Notes: generated from the sequence alone by a model not told the origin. Counted from the stretch's first letter, positions 25,316 through 34,567 are shown. The stretch: DNA of 64,000 nucleotides from Streptomyces acidiscabies (GCF_020010905.1 NZ_JAGJBY010000002.1:2790001-2854000); one strand, 5' to 3'. Numbers and translations are program-made.

Positions 25316-26140
25316 ATGAACAAGGTCTGGTTCATCACGGGCACTTCGAAGGGATTCGGGCGCGAGTTCGCACGCGCCGCGCTGGAACGCGGTGATCGGG
25401 TCGCGGCCACCGCTCGCGACACGGCCGCGGTGCGCGACCTCGCCGACCGATTCGGCGACGCCCTGCTGCCCATACGCGTCGATGTCACCGACCGCACCCA
25501 GGTATTCGAGGCGGTCACCGCCACCACGGAGCGGTTCGGCCGGATCGACGTGGTGGTAAACAACGCCGGATACGGCCTGTACGGCGCCGTGGAGGAGCTC
25601 AGCGTTCAGGAGCTGCGCGACCAACTGGAAACCAACCTGTTCGGCGTGCTCCACGTCACGCAGGCGGTCCTGCCGATCCTGCGCGAGCAGGGTAGCGGCC
25701 ACATCTTCCAGATCTCGTCGGTCGGTGGGATCCTCACCGCGGGCGGCATGGGCGCCTACAGCACCTCCAAGTGGGCGTTGGAAGCCCTCAGCGAAGCACT
25801 CGCCGAGGAAGTAGCGCCGTTCGGTATCAAGGTCACCCTGATCGAGCCCGGTGCTTTTGCCACCAATATTCACCATGCGCCGGTTTCCGTTGCGCGTCCA
25901 CTGGCCGCCTACGAACCCCTGCGTGCGTCGCTGGCCGACATGGTGGGCACGCTCGTCCAATCGGCCGCCCGACCCGAGGGTGCCGCTGCCGCACTCCTCC
26001 TGCTCTCCGATATGGAGCAGCCCCCGCTGCGCGTACTCTTCGGCGAGGCGCCCACCCAGCAGGTTCCCGCCGCATACCAGAGGCGTCTGGAGACTTGGGC
26101 CGAATGGGCGCACCTGTCCAAGGCCGCTGACGGAAACTAG
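25316..26140 (+). CDS. Short-chain dehydrogenase/reductase
   Basis: The 274-residue classical SDR has TGTSKGFG, NNAG at VVVNNAGYG, Ser in QISSVGG and the YSTSK catalytic pair. Its N-terminus (NKVWFITGTSKGFGR) is nearly the same as that of the SDR at 40017-40871 (QKVWFITGCSTGFGR), so the two are paralogues. The ATG follows GAGGAAAG. It lies 85 bases after the NmrA-like gene on the same strand and may share its promoter. Substrate unknown. Confidence 0.83.
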   Translation: MNKVWFITGTSKGFGREFARAALERGDRVAATARDTAAVRDLADRFGDALLPIRVDVTDRTQVFEAVTATTERFGRIDVVVNNAGYGLYGAVEELSVQELRDQLETNLFGVLHVTQAVLPILREQGSGHIFQISSVGGILTAGGMGAYSTSKWALEALSEALAEEVAPFGIKVTLIEPGAFATNIHHAPVSVARPLAAYEPLRASLADMVGTLVQSAARPEGAAAALLLLSDMEQPPLRVLFGEAPTQQVPAAYQRRLETWAEWAHLSKAADGN

Positions 26141-26155
26141 GGTGCGTACTACGTC

Positions 26156-26300
26156 GTGATCAATCTGCGAGGTCTGTCTGCGCGGCAAGGACTGCGCCGG
26201 CAGACCTCTGCGGGTGACGCGAGTGCAACTGACGGATATGGGTTGGGAGTTCATCGGGCCGCACCTGCTTCATCGACCTGCTCATGTGCCTGTTCGACCC
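26156..26300 (+). pseudogene. Insertion-sequence transposase remnant, N-terminal end
   Basis: The reading frame around 26214 gives RVQLTDMGWEFIGPHLL, which resembles the start of IS5/IS4-type DDE transposases (LTDxxWExIxPLLP). It loses similarity within about 30 codons. Just before it, GAGGTCTG (26169-26176) and CAGACCTC (26201-26208) form a perfect stem that may be an element end or a terminator for the SDR gene. The rest of 26301-26384 holds nothing recognisable. Confidence 0.55.
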
Positions 26301-26384
26301 GGCCTCAGCTCTGGAGGAGCAGCCCACCAAGCAGAGCTGGCACTGACACTCAGGTCATCGGCCGACTCCAAGGGGTACGTCAGG

Positions 26385-26816
26385 TCACTGGAAGTCGCAC
26401 CCGGGGTTGGACGCGTCCACCGTGAGCGAGGTGCCGGCCGAGTCGACGTACAGCGCGTCGAGGACGACCGGGGTGCTGCCCAGGTTGCGGCCGATGTGGA
26501 CGTGCTCCGGTCCGGCCGGTTCGGTGATGGTGTCACCCGAGGAGTACACGCCGTCGGTCGCGCAGTCCGCGTCCGAGTGGGTCAGCGTGCCCTCCAGCAC
26601 GATCCCGTGCACCGTCCCGGGGTGGTAGTGCCATCCGGTCGTACCGCCGGGGCTGATCGTGATCCGCTTCAGTGTGTACGTCGTGCCGTCAACCGTCGCT
26701 TCATAGAGGGTGGTTGACGAGACTCCCGAACTCGGCGTGGCGTGGGCCACCCCCGGTACCAGGACGAGGGGTAGGGCCGATATGCCTATGAAGGCTGCCC
26801 GGCAGGTCGTGCGCAT
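26385..26816 (-). CDS. Secreted cupin-domain protein
   Basis: The 143-residue protein has a signal peptide (about residues 1-26, ending near VAHA) followed by a single cupin. The first cupin motif includes GWHYHPGTVHGIVLEG and a second region holds PAGPEHVHIGRN. The His and Glu residues needed for a metal site are present. It is encoded 44 bases after the amidohydrolase and likely shares its transcript. Enzymatic or binding function unknown. Confidence 0.8.
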   Translation of the reverse strand: MRTTCRAAFIGISALPLVLVPGVAHATPSSGVSSTTLYEATVDGTTYTLKRITISPGGTTGWHYHPGTVHGIVLEGTLTHSDADCATDGVYSSGDTITEPAGPEHVHIGRNLGSTPVVLDALYVDSAGTSLTVDASNPGCDFQ

Positions 26817-26860
26817 CTGTGCTGCGGTCCTTTCGTAGCGTGCGGAGTCGGGTGCGGATG

Positions 26861-28036
26861 TCAGCGGACCCGGTGGCCTGCTCGGTACACCGCGCGGACG
26901 TCGGTGACGGCGGCGATGTCTTCGAGGGGTGAGCTGCCGAGCACCAGGAGGTCGGCATCGGCCCGGGGACGCAGCACTCCCTTGCTCCCCGCCCGGCCCA
27001 CCGCCTCGGCCGCTTCGGACGTCGCGGCCCGCAGCACACCGCGGGCGGGCATTCCCAGTTCGGCGAGGTGTGTCAGCGCGTGCGGGTAGATGCCGTGCGG
27101 TTTCCCGGGACCGACGCCGGCGTCGGTCCCGGGAACGACCCGGGCGCCCGAGGCAATGATCTTGCTCATGACCTCGATGATGGCGGCGAAGCGAGCGGCG
27201 ATGGCCGGAACGGGCACCGGCATCCCGGGCAGCATCCCCACCGTCATGCTGACGAACGTCCCTCGTCGTACGACCTCGTCCAGCACCTCCTGGCGCAGTT
27301 CGACGCCTTCGGGAGTGAGGAACGAGAAGTGCTCGACGGTGTCGAAGCCCGCCTCGACCACGTCCGTGACCGCCTGGACGGCATGTGCGTGGGCGGCCGC
27401 GCGAAGCCCGTGCCGATGCGCCTCGTCGGCGATCAGCCGCAGGTCGGACCGCTCATACTGCTGATGCAGCGAATGGGAACCGGGGGTCACGTTGCCGCCG
27501 CTGGCCATCACCTTCACCAACTCGCAGCCACGCTCGGCACGTTCTCGTACAGCCGCCCGGAGCGCATCGGAGCCCTCGGCCTCGCCGCCGAGAAAGTGGC
27601 AGTGACCGCCGCGGGTGGTTATCGGCGGGCCCGCGGCGACGATCTCGGGGCGTTCCGTGGGCGACATCTGCTCACGCAGCGCGAGAGAGAGATAGTCACG
27701 GTCGCCGACGTCCCGGACGGTGGTGACGCCGTCCCGAAGTGTGGTCACCGCCGCCGCACGCGCGGTCTTCAGTACGGTCTCGCGGTCGTCGGACGACACA
27801 TGGGCCACGGCATCCTCGGTGCCGTCCCAGCACAGATGCACATGGGCGTCGATCAGTCCGGGAAGCAGCCAGCCGTCCGGCCCGAAGTCCGTCACCACAG
27901 CGTGCTCAGGCGCCGCCGCTCCCGTGAAGTCGACGTCACGGATCACACCGTCCTCGACGAGGACCATGCCCGGTCCGCTGACGTCGACGCCGTCGAAGAC
28001 GTGTCCTGCACGTAGCGCCTGCAACTCGCTGCGCAT
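26861..28036 (-). CDS. Metal-dependent amidohydrolase (imidazolonepropionase/prolidase-like)
   Basis: The 391-residue TIM-barrel amidohydrolase shows the metal motif DAHVHL, a likely carbamylated-Lys strand LVKVMASGGN, His residues in AAHAHAVQAV and TVEHFSFL, and the final Asp in PGTDAGVGPG. This set is typical of subtype I amidohydrolases acting on cyclic amides, dipeptides or aryl amides. Three in-frame ATGs cluster at 28036-28051; 28036 has GGAG at suitable spacing. It is followed by the secreted cupin gene. Substrate not assignable. Confidence 0.82.
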   Translation of the reverse strand: MRSELQALRAGHVFDGVDVSGPGMVLVEDGVIRDVDFTGAAAPEHAVVTDFGPDGWLLPGLIDAHVHLCWDGTEDAVAHVSSDDRETVLKTARAAAVTTLRDGVTTVRDVGDRDYLSLALREQMSPTERPEIVAAGPPITTRGGHCHFLGGEAEGSDALRAAVRERAERGCELVKVMASGGNVTPGSHSLHQQYERSDLRLIADEAHRHGLRAAAHAHAVQAVTDVVEAGFDTVEHFSFLTPEGVELRQEVLDEVVRRGTFVSMTVGMLPGMPVPVPAIAARFAAIIEVMSKIIASGARVVPGTDAGVGPGKPHGIYPHALTHLAELGMPARGVLRAATSEAAEAVGRAGSKGVLRPRADADLLVLGSSPLEDIAAVTDVRAVYRAGHRVR

Positions 28037-28130
28037 CACTTGCATCTCCATGCGAAGGAAAAGTGGGGGGATGGCGGTCGACGCCCGCCGTACCGAAGGG
28101 AGGCCCATTGCACGCGCACGCCGTGTGGGC

Positions 28131-28207
28131 AAGTCCAACTATCGCCACTGAGTAGTGCCTTGGGGAACGAGAGATCATCTATGGCGGGTATAGACCGGAC
28201 CGATACC
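28131..28207. repeat. Conserved ~75-bp element, copy A
   Basis: From GTCCAACT to CGATACC this stretch aligns without gaps to the minus strand of 34785-34862, with roughly 55 of 75 positions identical by manual count. It includes a shared CTTGGGGAAC block and GAGATC. It may be a duplicated promoter or the end of a mobile element. Bases 28037-28130 hold no gene. Confidence 0.55.
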
Positions 28208-28244
28208 GTACTGGCCGCTCGGGCTGTGCGCTCCCCCGCCAAGT

Positions 28245-28565
28245 CGGCAGCGACGAGTCGGCCGGCCTCGGCCGCAGTCCGCCGGAACCAGATATGCGCA
28301 AGGTCGTCCGGGCCGGATGCGACACGGAGCGCAGCACCTTCCTGGGGGCGGCACTGAGGTCCTGGGCCTCGTCGACGACGTGTGGCTGTAGCGGTGACGC
28401 AGGTCGCGCATCGCGGAGCTGTCGTCGTCGAGGTGGGCCAGGTCGCCGCCGCCGATGTCCGCCTTGTGCTCGGCCCGGATCTGGATCCTGCGGGCACGTC
28501 GCCGAGCGTTTACGCCCTTCGCGTCGGCAGGGTGTCCCGCCCCGATTCGCGCTGGGCGGGCGCCG
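28245..28565 (-). pseudogene. Chimeric relic: LysR 3' end joined to a helicase fragment
   Basis: Bases 28245-28305 nearly duplicate the 3' end of the LysR gene at 35576 (AHIWFRRTAAEAGRLVAA on the minus strand). Upstream of that on the minus strand lies a fragment encoding AEHKADIGGGDLAHLDDDSS, RDLRHRYSH and, after a one-base frameshift, VVDEAQDLSA, the DEAQ-box of UvrD/HelD-type helicases. Neither part can be functional. Bases 28566-28740 hold no gene but contain an AT-rich stretch near 28671-28690 that may be the promoter of the LuxR-type gene. Confidence 0.7.
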
Positions 28566-28740
28566 CCGGGGGAAGCCGGACCTCGGCGCTTGAGCGGCAC
28601 CAGAGAGAGCACCGGCTCTTCTCAACGATCAGCACCCGACTCGCCGCACCACCCAACCCTCACGGCAGTCTGATTTATCATATTTAGGTCACGATAGAGA
28701 GCCGTCCGCTCGGCCCACGCGGACGGCACTGACAAGGACG

Positions 28741-31044
28741 GTGTCGGTGCCTGGCGTGATCTCGGAAGCGGGAAATCTACCCGCGGCCTTCACCACTTTC
28801 GTAGGCCGTCGGCGCGACATCGTCGAGATCCGCCGCCTCCTCGGCTCGGCGCGACTGCTGACGCTCACCGGGGTGGGCGGGGTGGGCAAGACGCGGCTGG
28901 CGCTGGCAGTGGCCGCGATGTGCGGTAAGGCCTTCGCGGACGGGTGTTGGCTGGTGGATCTGGCGCCGTTGCGGGATCCGTCGGCGGTCGCGGGCGCGGT
29001 GGCGACCGCGCTGGGGGTGCCGGACTTGGGCGCCAGGCCCGTCCTGAACGACCTCGCGAGGCATCTGGCCGGGCGTCGGGTACTGATCGTGCTGGACAAT
29101 TGCGAGCATCTGGTCGACGCCTGCGCCGAACTGGCTGACAGGCTGCTGTCGGCCTCCGCCGAACTACGGATCCTGGCGACGAGCCGCAAGACACTGGGCA
29201 TCGCGGGCGAGCACGTCGTCACCGTACCGCCGCTGTCCGTGCCGGACGAGGCGGTCGAGCTCCTACGGGACCGGGCCACCGCCGTCCGGCCGGACTTCCG
29301 GATCACCGACGCGAACTGGGCCGGGATCCGCCGGCTCTGCGCCGACCTGGAGGGGTTGCCTCTGGCGATCGAGCTGGCCGCGTCCAGGTTGCGCACCCTC
29401 ACCGTCGACCAGGCGGTGGACCGGCTGGAGGAGGACCGGTTCAAGCTGCTCACGGGCAGGAACCAGGCCGCCCATCCGCAGCAGCGCACCCTACGCGCGC
29501 TGATCGACTGGAGCTACGACCTGTGCTGTCCCTCCGAGCGGCTGCTGTGGAACCGGCTGTCGGTCTTTGCCTCCGGTTTCGGCCTGGACGCCGCCGAGGG
29601 CGTCTGCTCGGGCGAGGGCATCGCCCGGGACGAGGTGCTCGACCTGCTGGACCGGCTGGTCGCCCAGTCCGTCGTCCTGGCCACCGAGCACGAGGGCCTG
29701 CCGCGCTACCGGCTGCTGGAGACCATCCGCCAGTACGGCAGACAACGGCTCGCCGCGTCCGGCGAGGAGCAGCGGCTGTTGCTGCGACACCGCGACTTCT
29801 TCCTTGCCCTGGCCGAGCGGATCGCCGACGGCTGGTACGGCCCCGGCCAGGAGGCGGCCCTGGCCCGGCTCCGCGCCGAACACGGCAATATGCGGGCCGC
29901 GCTGGACTGCGGCGGCGACCCGCAGGCCACTCTCGCACTGGCCGCCGCGCTGCGCTTCCACTGGTGCGCCGACGCGCTCCTCGGCGAGGGGCGCCGACAG
30001 CTCGAACGGGCGCTCGCGGCCGCGCCCGAGCCCACCCCGGCCCGGGCCAGGGCACTGTGGGTCGCCGCCTGGGTAGCGCTGCTGCAGGGCGACCACCCGG
30101 CGGCCGAGCGGTGGCTGGACGAGGCGGAGGAGCTCGGCGAGCAGTCGAACGACTTGGTGGTGCGTGCGACCGTCCTGTCTTTCCGCGGCACGCTGGCCTT
30201 GAACAAGGGGCGACGGAAGGAGGCCGAGTCGCTGTTCGAGGACGCGCTCGCCACCCCGACGACGCTGGGCGAGGAGCCCGAGGCGGTTTTCGTGCTGTTC
30301 CAACTGGTCGCCGCCCAAACACATCCGAAGGACCAGCGCGCGGCAGAGACCGGCCGGCGCGCGATCGCGATCTCCCAGGCGCACGGTGAGCGGTGGGCCC
30401 GCGCGCACGCGCTGTGGGCACTGAGCCTGGACGCCTGGCTGCACGACGATCTGGAGGCGGCCATGGCCCTGGTCCGGGGCGCCCTGGAGATCGAGAGAGG
30501 CTTCGGCGACTACGTCTCGACGGCGCTGATGCTCGAACTGCTCGCCTGGATCACCGCCTCCCACGGCGACCACGAGCGGGCGGCACGGCTGCTGGGCGCG
30601 GTGCGCCCCCTGTGGCAGGACATCGGCACCACCATCCTGACCTTCGGCCCGCTCCTGGGTGTGCTGCACAGCCGCTGTGAGGAGGCGGTCGTACGGGCCC
30701 TGGGTCCGGAGGCGTACGAGAAGGCTCTCACGGAGAGCGGTCGCCGCCACGACAGCCCCGCCCGGGTCATCGCCTATGCCCTGGGCGGCGACAACGGCGA
30801 CACGGGCGAGAGCGGTGCCGAAACGGCCACCCCGGCCGACGCCGTGACCCCGCTGACGCCCCGGGAGCGGGAAGTGGCCGCGCTGGTGGCTCAGGGCATG
30901 AACAACCGGGTGATCGCCGCGATGCTCGTGCTGTCGCCACGCACCGTCGAGGGACATGTCGAGAACATCCGGGCCAAGCTCGGCTTCGGCGGCCGTGCCC
31001 AGATCGCGGCCTGGTGGGCGGCGAACCAGGCGCCCACTCCATAG
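28741..31044 (+). CDS. Large LuxR-family regulator with NB-ARC ATPase and TPR-like domains
   Basis: The 767-residue protein has an N-terminal NTPase with Walker A GVGGVGKT (residues 44-51) and Walker B LIVLDNCEH (about 114-122), the SRKTL sensor and GLPLAIELAASRL typical of NB-ARC/AfsR-like ATPases. An alpha-helical TPR-like middle (about 380-670) follows, and a C-terminal LuxR helix-turn-helix (LTPREREVAALVAQGMNNRV, SPRTVEGHV, about 702-755). It starts with GTG after AAGGA. Such regulators integrate ATP binding with an unknown signal. It reads toward the LamG/CdtB-like pair but a strong terminator intervenes. Confidence 0.88.
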   Translation: MSVPGVISEAGNLPAAFTTFVGRRRDIVEIRRLLGSARLLTLTGVGGVGKTRLALAVAAMCGKAFADGCWLVDLAPLRDPSAVAGAVATALGVPDLGARPVLNDLARHLAGRRVLIVLDNCEHLVDACAELADRLLSASAELRILATSRKTLGIAGEHVVTVPPLSVPDEAVELLRDRATAVRPDFRITDANWAGIRRLCADLEGLPLAIELAASRLRTLTVDQAVDRLEEDRFKLLTGRNQAAHPQQRTLRALIDWSYDLCCPSERLLWNRLSVFASGFGLDAAEGVCSGEGIARDEVLDLLDRLVAQSVVLATEHEGLPRYRLLETIRQYGRQRLAASGEEQRLLLRHRDFFLALAERIADGWYGPGQEAALARLRAEHGNMRAALDCGGDPQATLALAAALRFHWCADALLGEGRRQLERALAAAPEPTPARARALWVAAWVALLQGDHPAAERWLDEAEELGEQSNDLVVRATVLSFRGTLALNKGRRKEAESLFEDALATPTTLGEEPEAVFVLFQLVAAQTHPKDQRAAETGRRAIAISQAHGERWARAHALWALSLDAWLHDDLEAAMALVRGALEIERGFGDYVSTALMLELLAWITASHGDHERAARLLGAVRPLWQDIGTTILTFGPLLGVLHSRCEEAVVRALGPEAYEKALTESGRRHDSPARVIAYALGGDNGDTGESGAETATPADAVTPLTPREREVAALVAQGMNNRVIAAMLVLSPRTVEGHVENIRAKLGFGGRAQIAAWWAANQAPTP

Positions 31045-31177
31045 GTCGAACAGGGACGAATGATGATGAACGGGGCGTTCATCCCGTAACCCGTTCGGCG
31101 ACCGGCGGACCAGGCACACGGGAGCTGCCACAGGAATCGCATGGGAACCACATCAGAACCCCCGTAGATATACGTAT

Positions 31178-31203
31178 GGCCCGGGGCCGGACCCCGGGCC
31201 TTT
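31178..31203 (+). terminator. Rho-independent terminator
   Basis: GGCCCGGGG (31178-31186) and CCCCGGGCC (31192-31200) form a perfect 9-bp GC stem with a five-base loop followed by TTT. A weaker GAACGGG/CCCGTTC stem lies earlier at 31068-31096. The rest of the 363-base gap to 31407 has no gene; it should contain the promoter of the LamG gene. Confidence 0.75.
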
Positions 31204-31407
31204 CATGTGTCGAGACGCCATACCGAGGCGGACGACGCCGGTCGAGTGTCCTCCCCCTCGGTTCGGCGCAATCCCTCACGGGCGGGCTGCGGCCCGGCGC
31301 CCGGACCCCGGCGACCGTACGCACGCCCGGTTCGCGATCGGCAGCGGCCATGGCATCGGATGTCCTCATCCCGCTGCATGCCGCCCACCGCTTTGAAAAG
31401 GATAACG

Positions 31408-33234
31408 ATGCGAAGAACGAACGCGGCCGGGACAGCCCTCGCGTCCTCTCATGTCATGGCCTCGCCGAGCCGGCTCCCGGCTGCCGCTCGGGCCGCCTTC
31501 CGAAGGGCGGGCGGCCCGAGCGCCTCCATGCGTCGACGGACGTCCGCCGCACTCCTGGCCGTTCTGTCCCTCGTGCTGGCCGCCGGGGGCACGCTGACGA
31601 CCGCCGCCCCCGCGCAGGCCGAGATCACCGACGGGCTGCTCCTGCGGTACAAGCTGGACGAGACGTCCGGCACGGTCGCGCACGACGCCTCCGGCCACGG
31701 GAGCGACGGCACGGTCAACGGCACCACCGACTGGGGCGACACGGACGGGCTGGGCTTCAACGGCTCCAACACGTACATCAAGGTGCCGAACAACATCATG
31801 GCCGGGCTCAGTTCGGTCACCGTCGCGTTCGACGTGTGGATCGATCCCACCATGGGCAAGCCGTACTTCCTCTACGGGTTCGGCAACACCAGTGGCACCA
31901 GCGGCAACGGCTACCTGTTCAGCACCGGGAACCAGTTCCGCACCGGCATCACACTGACCGACTTCCACGCCGAGCAGCAGACCCGGCCGCCGACTTCGTA
32001 CGCGCTGTCCCGCGGCATGTGGAAGCACTTGACGTACACGCAGACGGGGAACACCGGTGTCCTCTACGAGAACGGCGTGGAGAAGGCCCGCAACACGTCG
32101 GTGACGATCACCCCGGGCGCGATCGGCGGCGGGACGACCACCGCGGACTACATCGGACGGTCGCTGTATTCCTCCGACCTGTACTTCAAGGGCCGGATGC
32201 GGGACTTCCGCATCTACAACCGGGCCCTGTCCGACTCCGAGGTACATGCGGTGGCCACCGGCGCCGAGGCGCAGTGGGAGCAACTCCAGGCGCTCGCCTC
32301 CTACAACGGCGCGATCGCGGCGTTCGACGACCCCGATGTCGGACCGGTCGTCATCTTCCCGTCGGACTACACCGGCGACATCTACGACCTGCAGATACCG
32401 CCGGACTGGACCGATGAGTTCGGGCAGACCCCCACCGACTGGCCGGACCTCACCCCCGGACTCAGCCAGCAGTTCACGGTCGACCAGATCAACGCCCTCC
32501 AGGACGCGGTCACCGCACAGATACAACCGGACGGCGACACCACCTACCAGCTGAACGTCCACTACGACGGGATGCACGACTGGGTGGTGGCGGAGACCAA
32601 CGCCCCCGCGTCGGTGACCGATCCGCTGGTCGCCCAGTACGCGGGCAAACTCGAGATCAAGACGTACACCCTCGACAATCCGCCGCTGGCCAAGTGCACC
32701 CCGGACCAGATCGCCGTGGGCAAGATAGCGACCACCGCCGCTGCGCCCGCCTCCGGTTTCAGCGACGCCGCGACGAAACTGCAGTGGCAGCAGATCCAGG
32801 CGCTCGCCGACTACAACTGCGCGCTCGCCGCGTTCGACGACCCGAACATCGGACCGGTGATCATCTTCCCCTCCGACTACAGCGGCGACATCGACGACCT
32901 GCAGAAGCCGCCCGGTTGGACCTCCGCGTACGGAGAGATCCCTGCCGACTGGCCCGACCCCACCACCGCGAAGAGCCCCCAGTTCACGCTCGCTCAGATC
33001 ACTGACATCCAGAACGCCGTCGTCCGGCAGGTGTCGGCCGACGGCGACACCACCGCCTACAGCGTGGCCGTGCACTACGACGGTACGAGCGACCGGGTGG
33101 TGGTGGACACCGACGCCCCGGCGTCGGTCACTGACCCATTGACGGCCGCCTACCCGGACGAGGTCGTGATCAACACCGTCACGGCACCCACTCCGGCCGC
33201 CACCACCGACAGCTCAGCCGTGATCGGTGGCTGA
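31408..33234 (+). CDS. Secreted LamG-domain protein with two copies of an unknown domain
   Basis: The 608-residue protein starts at ATG 31408 after AAAAGGA; a signal peptide lies at about residues 41-71 (RRRTSAALLAVLSLVLAAGG, cleavage after AQA), so a later start at residue 41 is possible. Residues about 75-285 form a concanavalin A-like LamG fold (LLLRYKLDETSGTVAHDASG). Then two related units of about 130 residues follow at 289-420 and 459-595, sharing QW.Q.QALA.YN.A.AAFDDP, GPV.IFPSDY.GDI.DLQ and NAPASVTDPL-like segments. The unit is not recognised. The CdtB-like toxin gene follows after 40 bases, probably in one operon. Confidence 0.82.
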   Translation: MRRTNAAGTALASSHVMASPSRLPAAARAAFRRAGGPSASMRRRTSAALLAVLSLVLAAGGTLTTAAPAQAEITDGLLLRYKLDETSGTVAHDASGHGSDGTVNGTTDWGDTDGLGFNGSNTYIKVPNNIMAGLSSVTVAFDVWIDPTMGKPYFLYGFGNTSGTSGNGYLFSTGNQFRTGITLTDFHAEQQTRPPTSYALSRGMWKHLTYTQTGNTGVLYENGVEKARNTSVTITPGAIGGGTTTADYIGRSLYSSDLYFKGRMRDFRIYNRALSDSEVHAVATGAEAQWEQLQALASYNGAIAAFDDPDVGPVVIFPSDYTGDIYDLQIPPDWTDEFGQTPTDWPDLTPGLSQQFTVDQINALQDAVTAQIQPDGDTTYQLNVHYDGMHDWVVAETNAPASVTDPLVAQYAGKLEIKTYTLDNPPLAKCTPDQIAVGKIATTAAAPASGFSDAATKLQWQQIQALADYNCALAAFDDPNIGPVIIFPSDYSGDIDDLQKPPGWTSAYGEIPADWPDPTTAKSPQFTLAQITDIQNAVVRQVSADGDTTAYSVAVHYDGTSDRVVVDTDAPASVTDPLTAAYPDEVVINTVTAPTPAATTDSSAVIGG

Positions 33235-33274
33235 CCCTCGTGCACGCGTCACGCACTCCTCGAAAGGACACAGC

Positions 33275-34567
33275 ATGAGGATTCCCCTCCCCTGGGCACC
33301 CCGCGAAAGACCGCACCGCCGCCGTGGCGGCGGTCTCCTGCGGACCAAGTTCATTGCGCCGCTGCTCGCCGTGGCCGTGCTGGCCGACGTGCTCATCTCC
33401 CTCGGAACACCGCAACACGCCGCCGCCGCGGTGGAGGACTACCGGCCCGCGACCTACAACATGCAGGGCGGCGGCGGCAAGTGGTCGACCGATATCCCCC
33501 AGCTGACCAGCGCCGGCTACAACGTGATCTCCTTGCAGGAGGCCGGCCCCAACCCGCCCGGACAACTGATCTGGACATCCCCCTACCTGTCGGAAAGCAC
33601 GCATTGGAGTGGGTGGCGCGTACAGGAGTACCTGTGGCGGCCGCCCGGCCAGTCCCAGAACTGGCACATCTACTTCGTGCGCACCGACTTCGGCGCCAAC
33701 AGGGTGAACCTCGCCATTCTGACCAGCTACGACGCCCCTGAGGTACACGTCGCACGGCCCGCGTTCTACGGCAACAACGGCCTTCCGACATCCCGGCCGG
33801 CCCTCGGTATCACCCTGGGCAGCACGCTCTTCTTCTCCGTGCACGCCCTGGCGAGCGGGGGAAACGACGGCGCACAGCTGCTGGCGAACATGAGCGCGGT
33901 AGCGGGAACCCGCATCTGGGCCGCCATGGGCGACTGGAACCGCGACCCGAGCAATCTCGCCATCAGACGAGGTTGGCACAGGTACACCGCCGGAACCTCC
34001 ACCCAGCAGAGCGGTGGGGAACTGGACTACATGGTGTCCAACGAGCGGATCGCCGGCTACGGCGGCGTCCTGCGCGGCATGACGTCCGACCACTACGCCG
34101 TCGGGTTCCGCCGCCTGGCCGCGAACGCGGGCGTCCACCTGCTCAACGCCCACGACAGCAACCGCGACCTGGGCGTCGATACGACCGCGAACGGTGCACA
34201 CGTGAACGCGTCAGGATTCAGGGGCTACAACACGGTGAACGGCAGCTGGAAGTTCGTGTCCGCCGGCAACGGTCTGTACAGCATCGTCAACCGAACCACC
34301 GGAAAGTGCTGGAGCGACAACTCCGGAAGGATCATCCAGTGGTCCTGTAACGGCGCCTCCGATCAGCTCTTCGACCTGAACTACTGGAACGACACCGGCC
34401 AACTCTCGATCAGGCCCAAGAACCGCACCACATGCGTCGGGGACGATTCCCAGTTCGGATATGGAACCGACATGCTCACCACCGATAGCTGTAGTGGAGG
34501 CGAGACCCGGATCAACTTCAGATTCGACTACGACCCCGGCCCGAACGCACCCCTCGTCGTGTTCTGA
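33275..34567 (+). CDS. Secreted CdtB-like nuclease with ricin-type lectin domain
   Basis: The 430-residue protein has a signal peptide (about 1-52), a DNase I-fold domain (about 54-282) and a C-terminal ricin B-like domain (about 285-425, with IIQWSCNGASDQLF). The nuclease domain follows the cytolethal distending toxin B pattern: YRPATYNMQG at the start, SLQEAGPNPPG with E89, WHIYFVRTDFGANRVNLAIL, FFSVHALAS with H190, AAMGDWNRDP with D220 and N222, LDY near D251 and MTSDHYAVGF with D272 and H273. All expected catalytic residues are present. CdtB enzymes cleave DNA or phosphoinositides inside eukaryotic cells. The ATG at 33275 follows GAAAGGA. Confidence 0.83.
   Translation: MRIPLPWAPRERPHRRRGGGLLRTKFIAPLLAVAVLADVLISLGTPQHAAAAVEDYRPATYNMQGGGGKWSTDIPQLTSAGYNVISLQEAGPNPPGQLIWTSPYLSESTHWSGWRVQEYLWRPPGQSQNWHIYFVRTDFGANRVNLAILTSYDAPEVHVARPAFYGNNGLPTSRPALGITLGSTLFFSVHALASGGNDGAQLLANMSAVAGTRIWAAMGDWNRDPSNLAIRRGWHRYTAGTSTQQSGGELDYMVSNERIAGYGGVLRGMTSDHYAVGFRRLAANAGVHLLNAHDSNRDLGVDTTANGAHVNASGFRGYNTVNGSWKFVSAGNGLYSIVNRTTGKCWSDNSGRIIQWSCNGASDQLFDLNYWNDTGQLSIRPKNRTTCVGDDSQFGYGTDMLTTDSCSGGETRINFRFDYDPGPNAPLVVF

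Noticed and set aside
29491..31131. A 546-codon minus-strand open frame opposite the LuxR-type regulator
   Set aside because: The plus strand encodes clear Walker and LuxR motifs; the antisense frame has none.
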